Shown here: piece by piece, positions 25,896 through 33,841 of the stretch | Layout: every line of letters starts with the position of its first letter | Position numbering within the stretch: the stretch's first letter is position 1 | Origin: Granulicella sp. | GTDB taxonomy: Bacteria > Acidobacteriota > Terriglobia > Terriglobales > Acidobacteriaceae | NCBI GenBank assembly: GCA_025408425.1 | Contig: JANXYX010000013.1 | Coordinates: forward strand, 62,001 to 126,000 | Direction of reading: 5' to 3' | DNA: 64,000 bases | The notes under the pieces: model-generated | What the model was told of the DNA's origin: nothing | What the model saw: only the letters and a program-made list of their open reading frames with translations | Databases searched by the model: none | Program-made: the position numbers and the translations under genes

Positions 25896-26828
25896 TTGGC
25901 ATATTTTCTGGCGGTGGATGGTGGTGGGACGAAGACGACGGCTGTGCTGGCGGATGAGACGCGGGTGTTGGCGCGGGCGACGTGCGGGAGCGTGAAGCTG
26001 ATGCGGGTGGGCGAAGCTGAGGCGACGACTCGTATGCTGGGGCTGCTGAATGAGTTGTCGATGGAGTCTGGCGTCGCGCTGAAGGATGTTGTGAGGAGTT
26101 GTGTGGGGCTGGGTGGAACTGCGGTTGAAGCCGTGCGGGAGTGGGTGGGGAAGACGTTTCGAGGTGCCGTGGGTGGGGAGATGGAGCTTTGCGGGGATGA
26201 GGAGATTGCGCTGGATGCGGCGTTTCGAGGTGGACCGGGGATTCTGGTGGTGGCAGGAACGGGAGCTATTGTGGTGGGGCGGGTGGTGGTAGAGGAGTCT
26301 GGCGATGAGGTGACGGAGGCGAAGTTCTGGGCCGGGGGCTGGGGGCCGGCGTTGGGGGATGAGGGGTCAGGCTACTGGATTGGGCAGGAGGCGGTGAAGG
26401 CGGGGCTGTGGGGGAGAGACCGGGGTGTGCCGACGCGGTTGTTGGAGGAGATTCAGTCGTTCTGGGGGCTGGGGTCTCTGGGAGAGCTGGTGGAGAAGGG
26501 GAATGCGCAGCCGGGGCCGGACTTCGCGGCGCTGGCTCCGGTCGTGGCGAAGTGTGCGGAGGAAGGGGATGAACTGGCGGTGGCGCTGCTGGGGCGGGCT
26601 GGGCAGGAGTTGGCCGAGCAGGTGGCGCTGGTGTATTTGAAGATGATGGAGGCAGGAGATATCGGGGAGGTGGGGGTGGCCTACACGGGTAGCGTACTGG
26701 AGCGGATTGGGATGGTGCGGGAGGCGATGGTGGAGGCCTTGCGCGAGAGCGCTCCGGGGGCGAAGGTGATGGATAGGGCGGTGGACTCAGTTGATGGGGC
26801 GTTGTGGCGGGCGAGGGGTGGGGCTTAG
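25896..26828 (+). CDS. BadF/BadG-type ATPase, probable N-acetylglucosamine/N-acetylmuramic acid kinase
   Basis: A 310-residue ASKHA-fold sugar kinase of the BadF/BadG/BcrA/BcrD family, which includes eukaryotic GlcNAc kinase and clostridial MurK. The phosphate-1 motif is FLAVDGGGTKTTAVLAD at the N-terminus, with ILVVAGTGAIVVG and GWGPALGDEGSGYWIGQEAV (phosphate-2/adenosine) following. TTG at 25896 with GGAG eight bases upstream is the likely start; another TTG at 25872 is possible. It is divergent from the symporter-NamZ fusion, with which it shares a promoter region, and its 3' end overlaps the Hsp70 gene by four bases. Context predicts phosphorylation of imported GlcNAc and/or MurNAc. Confidence 0.88.
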   Translation: MAYFLAVDGGGTKTTAVLADETRVLARATCGSVKLMRVGEAEATTRMLGLLNELSMESGVALKDVVRSCVGLGGTAVEAVREWVGKTFRGAVGGEMELCGDEEIALDAAFRGGPGILVVAGTGAIVVGRVVVEESGDEVTEAKFWAGGWGPALGDEGSGYWIGQEAVKAGLWGRDRGVPTRLLEEIQSFWGLGSLGELVEKGNAQPGPDFAALAPVVAKCAEEGDELAVALLGRAGQELAEQVALVYLKMMEAGDIGEVGVAYTGSVLERIGMVREAMVEALRESAPGAKVMDRAVDSVDGALWRARGGA

Positions 26829-28159
26829 TTCGCAGCGAGTGCGCGCAGGGCGAGGCCCTGGGCGACGGATGTGAACTCGTTGCCGGTGACGACGCGGGTG
26901 GGGAAGCGGGACTCGAAGATACGGCGGACGGCGGGGACGAAGCTGGTGCCGCCGGTGAGGAAGACGCGGTCTACTTTTTCGGGAGCGATGCCCGTGGTTT
27001 GGAGGAGTGAGTCGACGCAGGTTTCGATGCTGGTGAGTTCTTCGGCGATCCAGGACTCGAAGTCGGCGCGGGTGACGGTGCGCTCGATCTCCATGCTGCC
27101 TGAGATACGGAGCTGGGGAAAAGTGAATCGGGCGGAGTCGTTGTGGGAGAGGTCGATCTTGAGGCGCTGGACGGCCTGGTGGAGTTGATAGCCGAGGTCG
27201 TCTTCGATGAGGGAGATGAGGGCGGCGATCTGGTCGGGGTCTTCGGCGCGGGCGCGTGCGGATTTGAGGATTTCGGCGACGTTGCGGGTTTTGAGGAATG
27301 AGAGGTAGTGCCAGCGCTCGAGATTGCGGTAGATCCAGGCGGGTGCGGCGGGGATAAGGTTGGCGGGTCGGTCCGGTGCCTGGCTGTAGGATCGCTCGAA
27401 GGACTCTGAGCCGAGGGCGGGTGAGACGAGTTTGCGGACGATGCGGGCGTCAAAGGCGTCGCCAGCGAGGCCGAGGCCGGAGTTGCCGAGGATGCGTTCG
27501 GTTGGGCGGCTGTTGGGGCCTACGTGGAGGAGAGAGAAGTCGCTGGTGCCACCACCGAAGTCGCCGATGAGGATGAGTTCGTCGTGGGTGAGGGTGGACT
27601 CGTAGGCGTAGGCGTAGGCGGCGGCGATGGGCTCCATCTCGAATTTGACTTCAGTAAAGCCGGCGTGGGTGAGAGCGGCGTGGAGACGGGTGACGGCGAA
27701 GGCGTCGTCCTCGGGGGAGTCGGAGCCGACGAAGCGGACGGGGCGGCCTACGGTGGCGTGGTGGATGGGCTGCTGGAGTTGAAGCTCGGCGTGGGCGCGG
27801 AGGTCGGAGAGGATGCGGGAGATGAGGTCTTCGATGGTGTAGCGGCGGCCGAAGACTTCAGTTCCGGTGAGGGTGCGGCTGGGGAGGTAGGACTTAAGGG
27901 ACTGGATGAGACGGCCCTTGGGGTCGGCGTCGAGGTAGTGCTGGATGGCGCTGGGGCCGGTGAAGGACTTGGTGGAGGTGCGCCCGGCTTGTTTGAGCTG
28001 CTCGAGGTAGAGGACGGAGCGGAAGGAGTGGGTGGTGGCAGAGGCGGTGGGGAATGCGACGAGCTCTACACGGCCGTTGGGGTGAGCGAGGGCGACGGAG
28101 CTGTTGGTGGTGCCGAAGTCGATGCCGATAGCGGGGTGGTGGTGGGCCGAAGAAGACAT
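26825..28159 (-). CDS. Hsp70-family protein (YegD-like)
   Basis: A 444-residue ASKHA ATPase of the Hsp70 superfamily, resembling E. coli YegD. It has the nucleotide-binding start AIGIDFGTTNSSVALAH (residues about 11-27), ILIGDFGGGTSDFSLLHVG (about 197-215) and the C-terminal VFLTGGTSFVPAVRRIF. It lacks the substrate-binding domain of DnaK (about 630 residues), so it is a stand-alone ATPase domain whose clients are unknown. It lies between the kinase gene (4-bp convergent overlap) and nagA (6-bp gap, same strand), so it is probably expressed with the amino-sugar genes. Confidence 0.92.
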   Translation of the reverse strand: MSSSAHHHPAIGIDFGTTNSSVALAHPNGRVELVAFPTASATTHSFRSVLYLEQLKQAGRTSTKSFTGPSAIQHYLDADPKGRLIQSLKSYLPSRTLTGTEVFGRRYTIEDLISRILSDLRAHAELQLQQPIHHATVGRPVRFVGSDSPEDDAFAVTRLHAALTHAGFTEVKFEMEPIAAAYAYAYESTLTHDELILIGDFGGGTSDFSLLHVGPNSRPTERILGNSGLGLAGDAFDARIVRKLVSPALGSESFERSYSQAPDRPANLIPAAPAWIYRNLERWHYLSFLKTRNVAEILKSARARAEDPDQIAALISLIEDDLGYQLHQAVQRLKIDLSHNDSARFTFPQLRISGSMEIERTVTRADFESWIAEELTSIETCVDSLLQTTGIAPEKVDRVFLTGGTSFVPAVRRIFESRFPTRVVTGNEFTSVAQGLALRALAAN

Positions 28160-28165
28160 GAACTT

Positions 28166-29287
28166 CTAGGGTGCCATATGTCCGCGGAGGATGGTGGACT
28201 GGAGGGTGCCGTCGGAGGAGAAGCGGTTGAAGCTGGCGGGTCGACCGGGGGTGATGGTGGTGTCGAGATCGAGCAGGGTGGCGGGGTTGTGGGAGGCGAG
28301 GCGGACGGCGGTGGCAAGGCTGGCGCCAGTGAAGTGCTGGAGGTTGGTTACGGCGCGGTCCATGGTGAGGACGGATCCGGAGAGGGAGCCGTTCGCGGTG
28401 GCGCGGCCATTGGCAACCTGGACCTCGAAAGTCCCGAGGGTGTATGTGCCGTCGGGCATGCCGGTGGCGGACATGCTGTCAGTAACTAGGATGGCTTTGT
28501 CGGGGCCCTTCGCTTTGAGCCAGAGGCGGATGAGTTCGGGGGCGACGTGGATGCCGTCACAGATGAGTTCGGCGAAGAGGGAATCAGTGTCGAGGACGGT
28601 GGCGAGGATGCCGGGGTCGCGATGGTCGAGGGGGCGCATGGCGTTGAAGGTGTGAGTGGCGGAAGTGGCTCCGGCGGCGATGGCGGCCTCGGTTTCGGGG
28701 GCCGTGGCGTTGGAGTGGCCGAGGGAGACTTTGATGCCGAGGGCGACGCAGTGGGTGATGAGGTCGAGGGCGCCGGGTGTTTCTGGAGCGATGGTGATGA
28801 GGCGGATGTGGCCGCGGGAGGCCTGGTGGAAGCGGTCGAAGAGGGCAATGCTGGGGGCCAGGATGTCGGCCGGGGGGTGGACTCCGCGTTTGGCGTGGGA
28901 GATGAATGGGCCTTCGAGGTGGATGCCGATGGGTGAGGCCTGTCCGGGCTGCGCGGGGGATTCGATGGCGTTGGCGATTCCTTCGAGGGAGCGGAGGGTC
29001 TGGTCGATGGGTGCGGTGACGGTGGTGGCGAGGTAGCGGCCTACGCCTTTGGTGGCGAGGAAGTGATTGATGGCGGCGAAGGCCGCGGGGGTCGCCTCCA
29101 TGACGTCGTGGTTGGCGCAGCCGTGGGTGTGGATGTCGAGGAAGGTGGGGGTGAGGGTGTCTTCGCTGGTGATGGAGGGATCGGAGGAGATGTCGGCGAT
29201 GAGGCCGTCGGGGGTGAGGGTGATGACGGGGTAGTCGATGGTGTCGGTGGGGGTGAGGAGGCGGCGGGCTGTGAGGATTTGAGGCAT
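28166..29287 (-). CDS. nagA: N-acetylglucosamine-6-phosphate deacetylase
   Basis: NagA, 373 residues, removes acetate from GlcNAc-6-P in amino-sugar catabolism. Metal-dependent amidohydrolase landmarks are present: FLDIHTHGCANHDVMEA (residues about 48-64), HLEGPFISHAKRG (about 124-136), VSLGHSNAT, ATHTFNAMRPLDHRDPG and ILVTDSMSATGMPDGTY (catalytic Asp). The order is kinase then NagA, as expected for GlcNAc/MurNAc use. A nagB glucosamine-6-phosphate deaminase is not visible in the window. The start ATG follows a short GC-poor leader, and the hairpin at 29347-29383 lies upstream. Confidence 0.95.
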   Translation of the reverse strand: MPQILTARRLLTPTDTIDYPVITLTPDGLIADISSDPSITSEDTLTPTFLDIHTHGCANHDVMEATPAAFAAINHFLATKGVGRYLATTVTAPIDQTLRSLEGIANAIESPAQPGQASPIGIHLEGPFISHAKRGVHPPADILAPSIALFDRFHQASRGHIRLITIAPETPGALDLITHCVALGIKVSLGHSNATAPETEAAIAAGATSATHTFNAMRPLDHRDPGILATVLDTDSLFAELICDGIHVAPELIRLWLKAKGPDKAILVTDSMSATGMPDGTYTLGTFEVQVANGRATANGSLSGSVLTMDRAVTNLQHFTGASLATAVRLASHNPATLLDLDTTITPGRPASFNRFSSDGTLQSTILRGHMAP

Positions 29288-29346
29288 GGCGTACCTGAGT
29301 GTACGAGATTCGAGAGTAATTACGTCCGGCCGTGCTTTGCATCATG

Positions 29347-29383
29347 CCCATCTTTGGCGGGATGAAGCTGCGCCAAAGATGGG
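29347..29383. repeat. Intergenic hairpin, 13-bp arms
   Basis: Perfect inverted repeat CCCATCTTTGGCG / CGCCAAAGATGGG with an 11-base loop, located 28 bp past the hexosaminidase stop and 60 bp upstream of nagA. There is no T-run, so it may be a REP-like repeat or processed mRNA end. Confidence 0.65.
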
Positions 29384-29411
29384 ACACCCGGATTTGTGGC
29401 TGGGCGGTTCG

Positions 29412-31592
29412 TTATTTTGAACTGCGGGCGTTAGGGCAGGGGCCGGCGTTGTTCATCATCGGGCAGCCTGCTGGCGGGTTTGGGATGCCGAGGTCGGTGG
29501 CGGGCGGTAGGGATTGGGAGTTGGACCATTGGCGTTGGGCGGTTCGGACCTTGTCGATGCGCTGGAGCCAGAGCTGGATGGTGAGGTCGAAGCGCTCGAG
29601 ATTGTTGCGGAGGAAGTAGGGGCGGTTGGATTTGAGCCAGGCTGTCTCGTAGAGGTCGCGGATGAGGGAGTAGTTATTGCGGAGATCCTGGAGCTTGCCG
29701 TTGGCGGAGTTGATGTCACTGAGCTCGCGGGAGAGTTCTTCGCGGTCTTCCTTCTTGTGGGAGGTTTGGAGGGAGAAGGCGTGGGCGTAGCTGGTGGCGA
29801 TCTCGTCGGTGAGCTGGTACTTGAGGCCGATTAGATCGACGCGGCGGGCACCAAGTTCAAGGGCGTCGATGGCGTCGGTCTCGCGCAGGTTTGGGTTGGA
29901 GGTGCGGACCTGGGCGAGAAGGGTGATGGCGCGCTCGGCGTGGAGACGGAGGTCGGAGAGGATGGGGCGGAGCCTGGTGGCCTGGTGCTGGCCGTCAGTG
30001 GACCAGGGATCGACCCAGAAGACTAAATCGGACGCGTCGGTCTTGAGGGGGGTGTCGTGGAGGATCTGGTGGGCAGCCATGATCTCTTTTTGAGCTTCGT
30101 CGATTTTTCCAGTGGAATCTCCGTGGAAGACGGAGCCGTAGGAGGACTGGAAGGCGGGGATAGAGGCTTCGCCTTTGTGCCATGCGGCTTCGGCCCCGAA
30201 GAGGACGCCGTACCAGTTGTTGTCAGCGAGGGTTTCGCCGTCGTCGTCCCAGATGGTGTTGAGCTGGCCGGTGGCTCCGAGTTGCTGGCCCTGCAGGGTG
30301 AACTGCTGGATGTTGGGGAGAGCATTATTCCAGTTGGGGTAGACACGGGACCAGTTGTTGATGCCGGGGGCGACCCAGGTTTCCATGTGCGCGTCGGTGA
30401 AGGGGGTGATGAACTTGGCGAAGCCGCGAGGCTGGGGGTTGTACTCCCAGGCTACGGCGATGGTGGCTTGTTTGAAGTCGGGGGGAAGCTGTTTGACCAG
30501 ATCGGGGTCGTGCATGGCGATGTCGCCCCAGAAGAGGAGCTTGCGGTTGAGCGGCTTGAGGTCGGCAACGATCTTCTGGAGGTAGCCGAGATAGACGGGG
30601 CCGAGTCCCTGGGCGTCGACGTCGGCTTTAGTTTGACCTTTGCCGAGGTCGACGGTTTCGTCGGCCCCAAGGTGGAGGAAGGGGCCGGGATAGACGGCAG
30701 CCAGCTCAGAGAACATATTGTGGGTTAGTTTCTGGGCTTCGGACTGGGAGGGGGCGAAGACGTGGCCGTGCGGGGTTTCTGCGATGGGGGAGTACTGCTC
30801 CCAGTTGAGGAGATAGTGAAGGTGGCCGAAGGCTTCCTGCTCGGGAATGATGGTGACGTGGTATTTGGCGGCGTAGGCGACGAGTTCGCGGGCCTGGGCC
30901 TGGGTGAAGGTTCCACCGGGAGGCGCCATGAGAGGGAGGCTGGTGTACTGCATGGTGTGTTCGAAGTAGGGGGAGTAGATGTTGATCTTGAATGCGGCGA
31001 TGGTGCGGATCTGCTTCTTCTGGAAGTCGAAGGTGGGCACGGGGCCGCGGGAGAGATCGTCGCTGAGGCCGCGGTACTTCATCGCGGGCCAGTCGCGGAT
31101 GGTGGCGGTGTGGAGGACGGCCTGGGATCCGTCACCCTCGATGAGCTGCTTGATGGTCTGGAGTCCGTAGAAGACGCCGGCGGAGGTTACGGCGGTGAGG
31201 GCGATGCCCTTGCTGTCAGGGATGATGGCGTAGCCTTCGGGCTGGAAGGCTGCTGTCGGCTGTGCGGGGGTGGCGGGCGCTGGAGAGACAGATTCAGCGT
31301 AGATGGAGCGCGAGAGGGGGGAACCGTAGCGGGTGACGAGAATGTGGACCGGGGCTGAGGCGCTGACGGAGATGTTGCGGGTGGCGAGCGCGGTCTTCAG
31401 ATCGTCGATGGCAAAGGCATCTTCGGGGTCGCAGGGGGTGGCGCAGGTGATCTCGATGCCGTTGGCGAGAGACTGGTCGGCGGCATCGTGGATCTCGCGC
31501 GGGACGGGGATGATCTTGAGGCTTTGGGCCGGGGCGAAGGCGGAAGCAGAGAAGGACGAGAGGAGAACCAGGCCGATGCGAGAGAGGAACAT
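29412..31592 (-). CDS. Exported glycoside hydrolase family 20 beta-N-acetylhexosaminidase
   Basis: A 726-residue GH20 enzyme that cleaves terminal GlcNAc/GalNAc from chitin fragments or peptidoglycan. It has a signal peptide (MFLSRIGLVLLSSFSASAFA), a GH20b N-terminal domain (KIIPVPREIHDAADQ), and a TIM barrel with MKYRGLSDDLSRGPVPTFDF, TIIPEQEAFGHLHYLLN and the catalytic Asp-Glu in FLHLGADETVDL (residues about 305-316). A long helical C-terminal part follows (about 500-700). The frame is open 30 codons further upstream without a good signal peptide, so 31592 is preferred; its Shine-Dalgarno site is weak. It completes the cluster by supplying monosaccharides for the symporter and kinase. Confidence 0.93.
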   Translation of the reverse strand: MFLSRIGLVLLSSFSASAFAPAQSLKIIPVPREIHDAADQSLANGIEITCATPCDPEDAFAIDDLKTALATRNISVSASAPVHILVTRYGSPLSRSIYAESVSPAPATPAQPTAAFQPEGYAIIPDSKGIALTAVTSAGVFYGLQTIKQLIEGDGSQAVLHTATIRDWPAMKYRGLSDDLSRGPVPTFDFQKKQIRTIAAFKINIYSPYFEHTMQYTSLPLMAPPGGTFTQAQARELVAYAAKYHVTIIPEQEAFGHLHYLLNWEQYSPIAETPHGHVFAPSQSEAQKLTHNMFSELAAVYPGPFLHLGADETVDLGKGQTKADVDAQGLGPVYLGYLQKIVADLKPLNRKLLFWGDIAMHDPDLVKQLPPDFKQATIAVAWEYNPQPRGFAKFITPFTDAHMETWVAPGINNWSRVYPNWNNALPNIQQFTLQGQQLGATGQLNTIWDDDGETLADNNWYGVLFGAEAAWHKGEASIPAFQSSYGSVFHGDSTGKIDEAQKEIMAAHQILHDTPLKTDASDLVFWVDPWSTDGQHQATRLRPILSDLRLHAERAITLLAQVRTSNPNLRETDAIDALELGARRVDLIGLKYQLTDEIATSYAHAFSLQTSHKKEDREELSRELSDINSANGKLQDLRNNYSLIRDLYETAWLKSNRPYFLRNNLERFDLTIQLWLQRIDKVRTAQRQWSNSQSLPPATDLGIPNPPAGCPMMNNAGPCPNARSSK

Positions 31593-31707
31593 GGTGATAA
31601 CGGTAAATGAATTGATTGCAAACGTGGAGATGCCGGGCGAGCCGAGTGGGGCACAGGGGCAGAAGTGGGGGGACTGCGCCATCTTGAATTGACCGATATT
31701 TGAGGAA

Positions 31708-31724
31708 ATTAACCTTTGGTTAAT
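31708..31724. promoter_or_regulatory. 17-bp palindrome, candidate operator
   Basis: Perfect ATTAACC-TTT-GGTTAAT between the divergent GH20 and porin genes. It overlaps a possible promoter for the porin (TTGGTT at 31717, TATTCA 18 bp later). The symmetric half sites suggest a dimeric repressor (GntR or LacI-like). No matching regulator gene is next to it. Confidence 0.5.
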
Positions 31725-31862
31725 CTGAATCGCGGTGAATATTCACACAATACTGCGAGGATTCAAGAACAAAGAGCAAAGGGAAGATTATGAATACAGG
31801 CGGTGTCTGCCTGGTCCATCTTCTTGTGTTCCCTTCGTCTTTCTTAATTCTTGTGAGGTTCC

Positions 31863-33686
31863 ATGACTAAGCAACTACAGGCGACTCTGGCAGCGATATT
31901 GGTAATTTCGACAATGTCGGTGCCGGCGCAAACGAGTTCGACGGCGACGCCGGCGAAGGCCAGGAAGACTGCTAAGAAGGCTCCAGTTGAATCCACGACC
32001 GAGCGGCAGATTCGGGAACTGCGTGAAGAGATGCAGAGCCAGCAGGCCGAGATTGATGCGTTGAAGCGGCAGAACGCGGACAAGGATGCGAAGCTTGCTA
32101 CTGCGTCTCAGGATGCTCAGGCGGCGAATGCGGCAGCAGCGGCGGCGACCGCGCAGACGCAGAGTGTGAGCTCGAGCGTGCAGGAGAACAAGGAAGCTGT
32201 CACGACACTGAACAGCACCTTGACAGACCTAAAGAACTTGAACGTCGGGATTGCGCAGACGATCAGCGATACGAAGAAAGACCTGAGCGAGAAGATTGAT
32301 TCGCCAACGACCCTTCACTATAAGGGCGTGACGATTACGCCGGTTGCGTACTTTGCGTTTGAAAATGTGTACCGTTCGCGTTCGATGAACTCGGACATCA
32401 ACACTCCATTCAATGCAACGCCTTATCCTGGCGCGGCGCAGGCCCACACGAGCGAGCTGAATTTTTCTGGCCGGCAGAGCCGTCTTGGCGGTCTGTTCGA
32501 AGGAAATACCGGGCCGTTCAAGCTGTCTGGCTACTTTGAATCGGACTTTTTGGGAACGGGCATCACGAGCAACAGCAACCAGAGCAACAGCTATGTGCTG
32601 CGTCAGCGGCAGATCTGGGGCCAGGCAGCGACGACAAGTGGTTTCGCGGTGACGGGCGGCCAGATGTGGTCGCTGGTGACGGAGACGAAGGTATCGACGA
32701 ACAACCGCACCGAGAACACCCCGATGAACATCGACGCGCAGTACAACGTTGGCTTCAGCTGGGCTCGTCAGGCTGCGATCCGGTTTCAACAGAAGACAGG
32801 GAAGCTGACGGTTGCGATGGCGCTTGAGAATGCGCAGATTCTGTATTCGGCCACGAATGCGAATGCGAATTTCTTTATAGGCAATGCTGGTGCGGGCGGC
32901 GGTCAGTATAACTTGTCGGCGAACTTCTCGAATAACGTCGCGCCTGACGTAATCGTGAAGGCGACCTACGACCCGAAGCTTGGCCACTACGAGATTGGCG
33001 GTCTGGCCCGGTTCTTCCGCGATCGTTATTATCCTGGGCAGACGAACGCAACTCCGACGGCTGCAGGTGGTGTGAATGACACGAAGATTGGCGGCGGATT
33101 CTTTGCGAATGCCCGTTTCCCCGTAACCAAGTTTGTGGACTTCGGGCTGCATGCACTGGTGGGAACTGGTGTAGGCCGGTATGGGACATCCTCACTGCCT
33201 GATGTGACGGTTCATCCGGATGGGACGCTGGCACCGATCAAGTCGTACCAGGGTCTTTACTCGATGGAGTTCCATCCGAACAAGAAGTTGGATCTCTTCG
33301 GATACGCTGGCGCCGAGTACGCACAGCGCACCGTGTATCTCAGCACGCTGGGCACATCTGCCGGCAAGCTGGTTGGGTATGCTCCGCCGACGAGCTCGAA
33401 TGCGGGTTGCAATACGGAGACTCTGCCGACCAGCGCTGGTAATGGCCTGGCTGGAGCAGCGCCTTACGATCCGGGTACTCCTGGAAGCTGCCTGGGCGCG
33501 ACTCGTGTGGTGATTGAAGGCACGGCGGGCATTACCTATCGTGTCTACACCAGCCCGAAGTTTGGGCGACTCCAGTACCAGCTGCAGTACAGCTATCTGG
33601 ATCGCGCCGCCTGGACCGGGGTTGGTGGTGCACCGAAGGCGACGAACAACATGGTGTTCACGGGAATGCGTTACTACATTCCGTAG
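31863..33686 (+). CDS. Outer membrane porin with N-terminal coiled coil
   Basis: A 607-residue outer-membrane protein. A Sec signal ends at VPAQ (residues about 1-23). Residues about 45-125 form a charged heptad-like coiled coil (RQIRELREEMQSQQAEIDALKRQ), probably trimerising and peptidoglycan-facing. The remainder is a beta barrel of amphipathic strands ending GMRYYIP. The layout resembles large trimeric porins (DcaP or phosphate-selective types) more than TonB receptors. It stands first in a plus-strand series leading to uxaC, so a uronate or sugar-acid entry role is a reasonable inference. A strong terminator follows at 33702-33731, so it is transcribed separately from uxaC or with partial read-through. 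Confidence 0.82.
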   Translation: MTKQLQATLAAILVISTMSVPAQTSSTATPAKARKTAKKAPVESTTERQIRELREEMQSQQAEIDALKRQNADKDAKLATASQDAQAANAAAAAATAQTQSVSSSVQENKEAVTTLNSTLTDLKNLNVGIAQTISDTKKDLSEKIDSPTTLHYKGVTITPVAYFAFENVYRSRSMNSDINTPFNATPYPGAAQAHTSELNFSGRQSRLGGLFEGNTGPFKLSGYFESDFLGTGITSNSNQSNSYVLRQRQIWGQAATTSGFAVTGGQMWSLVTETKVSTNNRTENTPMNIDAQYNVGFSWARQAAIRFQQKTGKLTVAMALENAQILYSATNANANFFIGNAGAGGGQYNLSANFSNNVAPDVIVKATYDPKLGHYEIGGLARFFRDRYYPGQTNATPTAAGGVNDTKIGGGFFANARFPVTKFVDFGLHALVGTGVGRYGTSSLPDVTVHPDGTLAPIKSYQGLYSMEFHPNKKLDLFGYAGAEYAQRTVYLSTLGTSAGKLVGYAPPTSSNAGCNTETLPTSAGNGLAGAAPYDPGTPGSCLGATRVVIEGTAGITYRVYTSPKFGRLQYQLQYSYLDRAAWTGVGGAPKATNNMVFTGMRYYIP

Positions 33687-33701
33687 ACTGCCTGCAGTGC
33701 A

Positions 33702-33731
33702 AAAAAGGGCACCCTCGTGGTGCCCTTTTTC
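33702..33731 (+). terminator. Rho-independent terminator after the porin
   Basis: Stem GGGCACC/GGTGCCC (33707-33713 and 33719-33725), 5-base loop, preceded by A6 and followed by TTTTTCTTTT. It lies about 20 bp after the porin stop codon. Confidence 0.92.
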
Positions 33732-33841
33732 TTTTGTGTTGGGCTAGGGATTTTGTTCGTGGTCCGTCCAATTGTCGATATTTTTTGATAGGCTGTTAGC
33801 GCTGGGCTTCGGCCACGATCAAAGTAACTGAAAGAAAAATA

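Noticed and set aside
27524-28489. A 321-residue plus-strand frame over the Hsp70 and nagA genes
   Set aside because: It runs across two well-supported genes on the opposite strand and has only repetitive Gly/Glu/Val composition caused by GC skew.
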